Assembly: GCA_023438325.1 (NCBI GenBank)
Contig: JAEXRB010000259.1
Span: 1-39,535 of the forward strand
Length of the DNA: 39,535 nucleotides
Direction of reading: 5' to 3'
From: Pseudomonadota bacterium
GTDB taxonomy: Bacteria > Pseudomonadota > Gammaproteobacteria > Xanthomonadales > Xanthomonadaceae
Part shown: positions 16,242 to 23,048 of the stretch, piece after piece
Layout: the number at the start of each line of letters is the position of its first letter
Numbering within the stretch: position 1 is the first letter of the stretch
Position numbers and translations under genes: made by a program
Notes under the pieces: model-generated
What the model was told of the DNA's origin: nothing
The model's input: the letters and a program-made list of their open reading frames with translations, nothing else
Databases searched by the model: none

Positions 16242-17477
16242 TCAGCGCGTCAATCGCGCTTCGAGTTCGGCCAAGCGCCGCTCCAGTGCGTCGATGCGCT
16301 GGTCGCGCTCATCCAGCTCTTCCTGCAACGCTTTGGCCGCGGCCAATGCCACGCCGGCGAGGTCGGATGGCGCGATTCTGTCGTCGCTCGCACCCAGCCC
16401 GAACACGGCGTGGAAGTCCTCCGCCACGGGGCCGGCATGGCGACTGTCGCTGTCAAGATAGCTCCACGTATTCAGCGGCAGAACGCGCAAACGCGCCAGC
16501 AACCATTCGCCATCGATATCCTCGAACGCGTGCTTTGCCTTCCGGCTTGAAAGCTGCGAGATCGTGCCACGCGCCAGCACATTGCCATCGCTGTCGATCT
16601 CGAAGCGCGTTCTTGCCTCCCCCTGCGGATAAGCGGGATTGGAAACCCTGAACATCGACACCGCTGGATCGGCCAGACTGTTGGCGCGACTCACATCGAG
16701 ACGACTTGCAGGCGAACTCGTACCCACACCCACGGCACCGCTGCCGGAAATGTCCAGACTCGATGTCGGCGCACCCGGCCGGATGCGGAATGGCAGTTGC
16801 GAATCATTGGTCACATCACGCACGAAGAAATTGGCCTCGTTGCCGGCGATGTCCCAAGTTTGGGCAACGAACCCACTGGCATTGGTCTGATCTAGACGGA
16901 TGGCCGGCGTATCGCTCGTTTGCAGGTGCATGTCCAGCGCCGGCGTGGCAGTACGAAACCCGACATTCCCATCCGAGCCAACGAACAATGCATCGGCCGG
17001 CGCACCTGCCATCACCTTGAACGGAACTCTTGCCGCCGTGGCATCCTCGATCGCGAAGTAGGAAGCACCTCCGCTGGCGGAGTCGTTGGCGACCAGAATC
17101 CAGTCGTTGGCAGGGAATCCGGCCCCCGCAGAAGTATCGTCAAAGAATATCCGCGCGTTATTGTGCTTGAGCAACAACGTCTTGAAACCCAGGTCTTCAC
17201 CATCGAGGCAATCAGTGCCTATGCAAACATTGCCCCGAACGATCAAGTCGTCTGCAACGACCTGATCGCGCGTGCCCCCGCCGTCTCGGTCGCCGGTGGT
17301 GCCCGCGTCACCCGGTGTCGACGTCCGCTCCGCTGCAATCACCGGAACTGCCACTGCGCGTGTCCGCGCATCGCGCCCATCGGCATCTTCCTTTTGCGCC
17401 GGTGCCGCCATGCTGCCCCACGACAGCACTGCAATAACGGCGGAAACCGCGCCCGAAACAATCCCTGCCCTGCTCAT
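16242..17477 (-). CDS. Exported protein with C-terminal peptidase S74 intramolecular-chaperone domain
   Basis: A 411-residue exported protein of the tail-fibre/endosialidase-chaperone group, found on bacterial chromosomes as well as in phages. A signal peptide occupies residues 1-25 (ends SMAAPA), then a Gly/Asp/Arg-rich linker to about 75. The body has repeated beta segments such as DDLIVRGNVCIG, NNARIFFDDTS and FRIRPGAPTSSLDI, likely a trimeric beta-helix stalk. The S74 domain starts near residue 307: S310-S-R312-K-A-K315 matches the SxRxxK autocleavage motif, and H347 lies in SRHAGPVAEDF. A coiled coil (EELDERDQRIDALERRLAEL) ends it. By family rule the chaperone cuts itself off before S310 after the stalk trimerises. 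GGGGAG before the ATG is a good ribosome binding site. No phage genes are nearby. Confidence 0.8.
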   Translation of the reverse strand: MSRAGIVSGAVSAVIAVLSWGSMAAPAQKEDADGRDARTRAVAVPVIAAERTSTPGDAGTTGDRDGGGTRDQVVADDLIVRGNVCIGTDCLDGEDLGFKTLLLKHNNARIFFDDTSAGAGFPANDWILVANDSASGGASYFAIEDATAARVPFKVMAGAPADALFVGSDGNVGFRTATPALDMHLQTSDTPAIRLDQTNASGFVAQTWDIAGNEANFFVRDVTNDSQLPFRIRPGAPTSSLDISGSGAVGVGTSSPASRLDVSRANSLADPAVSMFRVSNPAYPQGEARTRFEIDSDGNVLARGTISQLSSRKAKHAFEDIDGEWLLARLRVLPLNTWSYLDSDSRHAGPVAEDFHAVFGLGASDDRIAPSDLAGVALAAAKALQEELDERDQRIDALERRLAELEARLTR

Positions 17478-17506
17478 TGTCTTTCGCTCCCCCCAAGTCG
17501 TCCGAC

Positions 17507-17545
17507 CCCAATCGTCTCTGCGATTGGATACTCCAATCGCGGGGA
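17507..17545 (-). promoter_or_regulatory. Candidate RNA leader with two mutually exclusive hairpins upstream of the S74 gene
   Basis: Three copies of one 7-base word lie in a row: CCAATCG at 17508-17514, its complement CGATTGG at 17521-17527, and CCAATCG again at 17533-17539. The middle copy can pair with either flank. The outer pairing extends to about 14 bp (17515-17528 with 17532-17545, two G-U pairs, 3-base loop). The site is 30-70 nt before the S74 start codon. No T-run follows on the minus strand, so a plain terminator for prfC is less likely than an attenuator or a protein-binding site, but function is inferred only from shape. Confidence 0.4.
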
Positions 17546-17595
17546 GCGCACAAGTACGCTCTGCATGCCGGAGCCACTGGCCCGGCTGTCAGAAA

Positions 17596-19200
17596 TCAGC
17601 CGGTCTGCACCGCGTGAGCATGCTCGCGCGTGGCTTTGAAGGTCACCGCCGGAGCACGCTCCTGCGCCAGTTGCAGATTGACGCGCGTGGGGGCCAGGTA
17701 GACAAGCTGTCCGGCGGCATCCAGGGCCAGATTCATCGCGTTCTTCTCGCGGAACTCTTCCAGCTTCTTCTCATCGCTGCAGTAAACCCAACGCGTGGTG
17801 GCCACCGAAACCGGCTCGAAGCTGGCCTCCACGCCATATTCGTCCTTCAACCGATACGCCACTACATCGAACTGGAGCGTACCGACCGCGCCCAGAATCA
17901 GATCATTGCTCATCAGCGGACGGAAGAACTGGGTCGCGCCTTCTTCCGAAAGTTGCGCCAGGCCCTTGTGCAATTGCTTGAGCTTGAGCGGGTCGCGCAG
18001 TCGCGCGCGGCGGAACAGTTCCGGTGCGAAGTTCGGGATGCCGGTGAAGGTCAGCGCTTCGCCTTCGCTGAAGCTGTCGCCAATGGAAATGGTGCCGTGG
18101 TTGTGGATGCCGATCACGTCACCTGGATACGCCTCGGCGGCGATTTCGCGATCCGAGGCCATGAAGGTGAGCGCATTGGCCAGCTTCATTTCCTTGCCAC
18201 TGCGCACGTGGAATGCCTTCATGCCGGCGGTGAACTTGCCCGAGCATACCCGCATGAACGCGACGCGATCGCGGTGCTGCGGGTCCATGTTGGCCTGGAT
18301 CTTGAACACGAAGCCGCTGAGTTTTTCCTCGTTCGGCGCCACCTCGCGCGTGGTGGTGGCACGCGGCTGCGGCGCAGGCGCATGTTCCACGAAGAAATCC
18401 AGCAGCGGCTGCACGCCGAAGTTGTTGACACCCGAACCGAAGAACACCGGCGTCTGCTTTCCGGTCAGATAGGCTTCCTTGTCGAACGGATTGCTGGCCC
18501 CTTGCACCAGCTCCAGTTCGTCACGCAGATCGGCCAGCATTTTTTCACCGACTTTTTCGACCAGCCCGGGCGCATCGATGGAAGCGAAGATGGTGGAGTC
18601 CTGACGAGTGAAGTTGCGCCCCGGTTCGTACAAATGCACCTCGCCGGTCAGAAGGTGCACCACGCCCTTGAGGCGCTGCCCCATGCCGATGGGCCAGGTC
18701 ACCGGCGCGCACTGGATGCCGAGCACGGTTTCCACTTCATCCAGCAGTTCGATCGGCTCCCTGCCCTCGCGGTCGAGCTTGTTGATGAAGGTCATGATCG
18801 GGGTGTCGCGCAGGCGGCACACCTCCATCAACTTGATGGTGCGCTCTTCCACGCCCTTGGCCACGTCGATCACCATCAGCGCCGAGTCCACCGCGGTGAG
18901 CACGCGATAGGTGTCCTCGCCGAAATCGGCGTGGCCGGGGGTATCGAGCAGGTTGATGACCTTGCCTTCGTAGGGAAACTGCATCACCGAACTGGTGACG
19001 GAGATGCCGCGCTCCTTTTCCAGCGCCATCCAGTCCGAGGTTGCGTGACGAGCGGCCTTGCGCCCCTTCACCGAGCCCGCCATCTGGATCGCGCCTCCGA
19101 ACAGCAGCAGCTTTTCCGTCAACGTGGTCTTGCCCGCGTCGGGATGGGAAATGATGGCGAAAGTACGGCGACGGCGCGCCTGCATGGAAACATCGGACAT
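17596..19200 (-). CDS. prfC: Peptide chain release factor 3 (RF3)
   Basis: A translational GTPase that removes RF1 and RF2 from the ribosome after termination. The protein has 534 residues, the normal length. G1 is ISHPDAGKTT (K24), the switch I threonine lies in ERGISVTSSV, G3 is LLDTPGHADFGEDTY and G4 is FINKLDREG. The later domains II and III show FKIQANMDPQHRDRVAFMRVCSG and GTLQFDVVAYRLKDEY, both typical of RF3 and not of EF-G. The start ATG (19198-19200) fits the family N-terminus after a short MSDVSMQARRR leader. A perfect TATAAT lies about 49 bases upstream on the minus strand. The S74 gene follows 118 bp downstream on the same strand. Confidence 0.97.
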   Translation of the reverse strand: MSDVSMQARRRRTFAIISHPDAGKTTLTEKLLLFGGAIQMAGSVKGRKAARHATSDWMALEKERGISVTSSVMQFPYEGKVINLLDTPGHADFGEDTYRVLTAVDSALMVIDVAKGVEERTIKLMEVCRLRDTPIMTFINKLDREGREPIELLDEVETVLGIQCAPVTWPIGMGQRLKGVVHLLTGEVHLYEPGRNFTRQDSTIFASIDAPGLVEKVGEKMLADLRDELELVQGASNPFDKEAYLTGKQTPVFFGSGVNNFGVQPLLDFFVEHAPAPQPRATTTREVAPNEEKLSGFVFKIQANMDPQHRDRVAFMRVCSGKFTAGMKAFHVRSGKEMKLANALTFMASDREIAAEAYPGDVIGIHNHGTISIGDSFSEGEALTFTGIPNFAPELFRRARLRDPLKLKQLHKGLAQLSEEGATQFFRPLMSNDLILGAVGTLQFDVVAYRLKDEYGVEASFEPVSVATTRWVYCSDEKKLEEFREKNAMNLALDAAGQLVYLAPTRVNLQLAQERAPAVTFKATREHAHAVQTG

Positions 19201-19239
19201 GGGAAATGACGCCCGACGGGGCGTCTGCCGGATAAAGGA

Positions 19240-19260
19240 AGGGCGGCGATTATAGCCGCC
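19240..19260 (-). promoter_or_regulatory. Likely prfC -10 element inside an inverted repeat
   Basis: On the minus strand the sequence reads GGCGGCTATAATCGCCGCC, so a consensus TATAAT (19249-19254) sits inside GGCGGC/GCCGCC arms. No -35 resembling TTGACA is found 16-18 bases upstream; the region is GC-rich. The ATG of prfC is about 48 bases downstream. Confidence 0.5.
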
Positions 19261-19281
19261 GCCTCTTCCGGGCGCCGGGAA

Positions 19282-21225
19282 TCAACGCCCCGGCATCGCC
19301 AATGCATCCGTCTTGTAAATCGCCACGTGCGGCACACCGTCGACGCCGATCCAGCCGCGGTACATGCCGCCGGTATTGAACGGAAAGGCGATGCTGCCGT
19401 CCGCGCCCAGCGCAATGGCACCGCCATCGCCGCCGGCTTTCGGGATGTCGCGGTTGATCACCGCCTCGGCCGCTCTGGGGATTGAGTGACCCGACAGGCG
19501 CACCCTTGCGCAGATTTCGTGCGCGGCAGCGGCGCGGATGTAGAACTCGCCCCAGCCTGTGCCGGAAACGGCGCAGCGTGCATCGGCCCAGGTGCCGGCA
19601 CCGATGATGGGCGAATCGCCGACGCGGCCATACCGCTTGTTGGTCATGCCGCCGGTCGAGGTGCCCGCGGCGAGCCGCCCTTCAGCGTCCAATGCCAGCG
19701 CCCCGACGGTACCGAAATACGCCTTGCCCGGCAGTTCCATCGGCAGATTCGATGCCTGCGAATTTTTCTCTTCTTCCAGTGCCTTCTGCAACGCACGCCA
19801 GCGCTTCTCGGTGCGGAAATAGGAAGGATCGACCAAGGCGATACCGCGTTCTTTGGCGAACATCTCGGCGCCTTCACCCACCATCATCACGTGCCGGGAG
19901 TGATCCATGATCGCGCGTGCCAGCGTGATCGGATTCTTCACCGTGTGCAGGCCCGCCGCCGCGCCGGCCTTGCCGCTGGCGCCATCCATGAGCGAGGTAT
20001 CCAGCTCGTTGCGGCCATCATGGGTGAACACCGCACCGTGGGCGGCGTTGAACTGCGGCGCATCTTCCAGTACGACGATGCTGGCCGTCACGGCATCGAC
20101 CGACGAACCGCCCGCCTTGAGCGCGGCATGGCCGGCGCGCAGGGCCGCTTCCAGCGCCTTGCGTGCTGCGCTTTCCTCTTCCGGCGCAAGGTCACCCGGT
20201 TCGACACCGGCACCCCCGTGGATGACCAATAACGGCGCATCCAGCGCCACCAATACGCCGTCACGCACGGCGTATCTGCGTTGCGACATCGGCTTTTCGA
20301 CGCGGCCATCAGGCAGATGCAGTACCGAATCGGCGCCGGCCACCACGGTATCCACGCGCTCCAGATTCATCGCCTCGTCTTCAACTTGCTTCCGGGCGAA
20401 GCCTCCTCGCACCACCGTCGCACCTGCGCCCGGAGCCGTGGCGTAAACGCGGCTGCTGCCGTTGCCCTCCACCGCCACGGCGGCATCTTCATCCACCCCC
20501 AGGCCAATCAGTGCCCGACCAGCCAGCACCTCGCTTTTGGCAACGAAAGCGATCAATCGGCCCAGCCGGCTGCGCTCGCTGAAATGGGTATCGGTGATGA
20601 CACCCTTGAGCAATTCCAGATGCAGGAAACCGGTTTCGATGGTGTTGTCATCGCCGAGCGGATCGGCCAGCGCCCTCGGGCTGATCTGGCTGCCGCCATC
20701 CATCGCGCCGTAGAGGTATTCGCCCAGCATCGCCAGGCCGGCACTGGTGCCGCCCAAAGGTTTGCCGGCGCGAACGTGTGCATCCAGCGCTTCGGCCACC
20801 GGCGTGCCACGCCACCAGCGCACGTAGCGCGATTGATCGCCGCCGGCCAGGAAGATGCCGTCGGCACGCTTGAGCGCGGCCAGGATCTTCGCGTCGCCAG
20901 CCTGTTCACGATCCGTGAAGACGAAGGTTTCGACCGACTGGATGCCGCCGACTTCGTTGTAGAACTCCTCGCCGATCTCACCGGCCTGCGACGCGCGCAA
21001 CACCACGATGTGGCCATTGCCGGCCTTGCCCATGAACCAGCGCAAGGCTTCGAAGTTGCGATCACCGCCGCCCATCAGCAGCAGCCCCGGCTGCACTTTG
21101 CCGGGCGTCGTTGCGCTGGTATCACCCAGCAGATAGTGGCCAACATCGGCAGCCAGCGCATTGGCCGCCAGCAACAAACCCATGGTGGCGGCAAGCAGTT
21201 TCGACCAGCCGGTGCATCGCGTCAT
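19282..21225 (-). CDS. Secreted fusion of cyanophycinase-like (S51) and isoaspartyl peptidase/asparaginase (T2) domains
   Basis: A two-enzyme fusion of 647 residues. A signal peptide (residues 1-25, ending AANALA) sends it to the periplasm or outside. Residues about 27-320 are an S51/cyanophycinase domain: LLLMGGGDRN, FLAGGDQSRYVRWW, the nucleophile S161 in GGTSAGLAMLGE and the LIGLGVDEDAAVAVE motif. Residues about 332-645 are an Ntn-hydrolase of the isoaspartyl peptidase type: LLVIHGGAG, the autocleavage nucleophile T506 in FGTVGALALD, then GTSTGGMTNKRYGRVGDSPIIGAGTWAD. Cyanophycinase yields beta-Asp-Arg dipeptides and isoaspartyl dipeptidase splits these, so the halves would work in sequence. 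No cyanophycin synthetase is in the window, suggesting scavenging or repair of isoaspartyl peptides. GAGGAAT precedes the start. It is divergent from the sigma factor gene. Confidence 0.88.
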   Translation of the reverse strand: MTRCTGWSKLLAATMGLLLAANALAADVGHYLLGDTSATTPGKVQPGLLLMGGGDRNFEALRWFMGKAGNGHIVVLRASQAGEIGEEFYNEVGGIQSVETFVFTDREQAGDAKILAALKRADGIFLAGGDQSRYVRWWRGTPVAEALDAHVRAGKPLGGTSAGLAMLGEYLYGAMDGGSQISPRALADPLGDDNTIETGFLHLELLKGVITDTHFSERSRLGRLIAFVAKSEVLAGRALIGLGVDEDAAVAVEGNGSSRVYATAPGAGATVVRGGFARKQVEDEAMNLERVDTVVAGADSVLHLPDGRVEKPMSQRRYAVRDGVLVALDAPLLVIHGGAGVEPGDLAPEEESAARKALEAALRAGHAALKAGGSSVDAVTASIVVLEDAPQFNAAHGAVFTHDGRNELDTSLMDGASGKAGAAAGLHTVKNPITLARAIMDHSRHVMMVGEGAEMFAKERGIALVDPSYFRTEKRWRALQKALEEEKNSQASNLPMELPGKAYFGTVGALALDAEGRLAAGTSTGGMTNKRYGRVGDSPIIGAGTWADARCAVSGTGWGEFYIRAAAAHEICARVRLSGHSIPRAAEAVINRDIPKAGGDGGAIALGADGSIAFPFNTGGMYRGWIGVDGVPHVAIYKTDALAMPGR

Positions 21226-21248
21226 CGTGATTCCTCATCTTTTTGCAA

Positions 21249-21262
21249 GACATGAACATGTC
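21249..21262. promoter_or_regulatory. Operator-like palindrome between the hydrolase and sigma-factor genes
   Basis: GACATG-AA-CATGTC is a perfect inverted repeat in the 100-bp divergent gap. It lies about 25 bp from the hydrolase start codon and about 65 bp from the sigma-factor start. The regulator is unknown. Confidence 0.35.
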
Positions 21263-21325
21263 AGCCCACGCTATCAGACGAACGGACGTGTGGTTTCCCC
21301 CGTCGCCGATGGCTTAATGTGCGGC

Positions 21326-21901
21326 ATGCATTCGACGCTGGACATCTGGTTCATCGAAGAAATCCTTGCCCACGAGGAGGCCTTGCTGCGCTATCTGCAG
21401 CGCCACTGGCCGTGGAAGGAGGAACTCATCGATCTGCGTCAGGAGTTGTACGCGCGTGTCTACGAGGCCGCCGTCAAGGCGCTGCCGGCGCAGCCCAAGG
21501 CGTTCCTGTTCGCCAGCGCACGCCATCTGATGACCGATCGAATCCGGCGCAGCCGGGTGGTGTCGATCGAGCCGATGGGTGATTTCGAGCCTTCGCACGT
21601 CTTGGTGGATGACGTATCACCGGAGCGCTGGTGCGGTGGGCGGCAAGCGCTGCGGCGACTGTCCGATGCCTTCGATCGCTTGCCCGACCGCTGCCGCGAG
21701 GTGGTCTGGCTGCGCCGAGTGGAGGAACTCTCGCAGAAGGAAGTGGCCTTGCGCCTTGGCATCAGCGAAAAAACCGTGGAAAAACACATCGCCAAGGGCA
21801 TGCGTCTGCTCGCCGACGCCATGTCATGCAGTGCTGAACGGGCGCCTGTGCGTGCCGCCACCGATGACAGGAGCGGAAATGGACGACGCCAGATCGACTG
21901 A
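21326..21901 (+). CDS. FecI-type ECF RNA polymerase sigma factor
   Basis: A 191-residue ECF sigma factor of the iron-starvation (FecI) group. Region 2 occupies roughly residues 8-75 (ALLRYLQRHWPWKEELIDLRQELYARVYEAA and FLFASARHLMTDRIRRSRVVSI). Region 4, about 105-170, reads FDRLPDRCREVVWLRRVEELSQKEVALRLGISEKTVEKHIAKGM, a typical helix-turn-helix. It should direct RNA polymerase to the downstream receptor gene. ATG 21326 is chosen; ATG 21317 is three residues earlier and equally possible, while longer starts run into the divergent gene's promoter. The end overlaps fecR by 23 bp. The C-terminal 20 residues are not part of the family core. Confidence 0.9.
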   Translation: MHSTLDIWFIEEILAHEEALLRYLQRHWPWKEELIDLRQELYARVYEAAVKALPAQPKAFLFASARHLMTDRIRRSRVVSIEPMGDFEPSHVLVDDVSPERWCGGRQALRRLSDAFDRLPDRCREVVWLRRVEELSQKEVALRLGISEKTVEKHIAKGMRLLADAMSCSAERAPVRAATDDRSGNGRRQID

Positions 21902-22955
21902 ACTTTCCGACCGACACCGCGACATCGAACAGATCGCGGCTGCATGGCTGGCGCGACGCGATGGCGGCATCTGGGGGCGCGACGACGACGAAGCCCTCAC
22001 GCGCTGGATGGATGCCGATTTTGCCCATCGCGTGGCGTTCCTGCGCTTGCAGGCCTGCTGGCAGGAAAGCGGGCGCTTGCAGGCCTTGGGAGCGGGCTGG
22101 CGCAGCGACGGCCCGCCGCCACGTGGTTACTGGCGCGCTTCGCCGGAAACCCGCCGCGACCAGCTTTTGCAGGCGCTGTCCGGGAAGAAATTTCATTCCG
22201 CCACCGGACGACGCGCCGGCGCCGGCGCCCGCATCGCCATTGCCGGAATGGCGGCGCTCTGCATGCTGGCCGCAGGCTGGGGCTGGCGCACGTATTCGCG
22301 CGTCGATATCGCGTCCTATCTGGCTGCACCGGGCGAAGTCAGCGAGGTCACGCTCGCGGATGGTTCCCACGCCATGCTGGCCAGTGGCAGCAGCATCGAC
22401 ACGCGGTTCTCGCACCGCTGGCGGCGCGTGGCGCTGGAGCGCGGCGAAGCCATCTTCGATGTCGCCAAGGATGCCTCGCGCCCTTTCGTGGTGGCGGCCA
22501 AGGGTCGCCATGTGGTGGCTGTCGGTACCCGTTTCTCGGTGCGGCATGACGATCACGCCCTGCGGGTCGTGGTGACCGAAGGCATGGTGCGGCTGGAAAC
22601 ACCCGCCGGTGCCGGCGATCCACAACCGGTGACGGTGCTGCCCGCCGGCAGCGTCGCCGTGGTACAGGACAACCGCCTGATGCTGCGTACCGTGGCGCTG
22701 GACGATGCCGAGCGCCTGCTCGAGTGGCGCAATGGCCTGCTGGAGTTCCGCGATGCCACGCTGGCGCAAGCCGCTGCCGAGTTCAACCGCCACAACGTGC
22801 GGCAATTGGTGATCGCCGATGCCAGCGCAGGCGCACTCCCGATCAGCGGCACCTTCCGCTGGGACAACGAGGAGGGTTTCGTGCGGCTGCTCGAAGCCGG
22901 CTTCCCGGTGCGCGCGGAAATCGGCGAGCAGCAGATCGTCCTGCACAGCCATTGA
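21879..22955 (+). CDS. FecR-family anti-sigma factor / signal transducer
   Basis: A 358-residue inner-membrane regulator that holds the FecI-type sigma factor and relays the signal from the receptor. The cytosolic N-terminal DUF4880 part (about residues 14-60) reads IEQIAAAWLARRDGGIW...EALTRWMDADFAHRVAFLRL, binding the sigma factor in family members. One membrane helix is at about 114-133 (ARIAIAGMAALCMLAAGW). The periplasmic FecR domain follows: TLADGSHAMLASGSSIDTRF, RGEAIFDVAKDASRPFVV and VGTRFSVRHDD. Near 275-355 the LLEWRNGLLEFRDATLAQAAAEFNR stretch forms the STN-like end that contacts the receptor. The start is fixed by AGGAG seven bases upstream; the frame is open further but the earlier start would lie inside the sigma-factor gene. 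Confidence 0.92.
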   Translation: MDDARSTELSDRHRDIEQIAAAWLARRDGGIWGRDDDEALTRWMDADFAHRVAFLRLQACWQESGRLQALGAGWRSDGPPPRGYWRASPETRRDQLLQALSGKKFHSATGRRAGAGARIAIAGMAALCMLAAGWGWRTYSRVDIASYLAAPGEVSEVTLADGSHAMLASGSSIDTRFSHRWRRVALERGEAIFDVAKDASRPFVVAAKGRHVVAVGTRFSVRHDDHALRVVVTEGMVRLETPAGAGDPQPVTVLPAGSVAVVQDNRLMLRTVALDDAERLLEWRNGLLEFRDATLAQAAAEFNRHNVRQLVIADASAGALPISGTFRWDNEEGFVRLLEAGFPVRAEIGEQQIVLHSH

Positions 22956-23048
22956 GGCCGCACGCACGCCACGGAGGGATTTTCCGTGATCGTTCGTCGT
23001 GATGTGCAACAGTGCCGCTTCGAGCACCTTTGGGGAAACCGATACACC

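Noticed and set aside
16242..17477. S74 gene as the remnant of a prophage tail fibre
   Set aside because: It has a Sec signal peptide, an exported operon partner and no phage structural, lysis or integrase gene nearby.
17272..19209. 645-codon plus-strand open frame over prfC
   Set aside because: Shadow of prfC, with no domain; prfC has all GTPase motifs.
22964..22987. CACGGA...TCCGTG stem between fecR and the receptor gene as a terminator
   Set aside because: Only six base pairs with a loop of about seven and no T-run; it more likely lies within the transcript or is chance.
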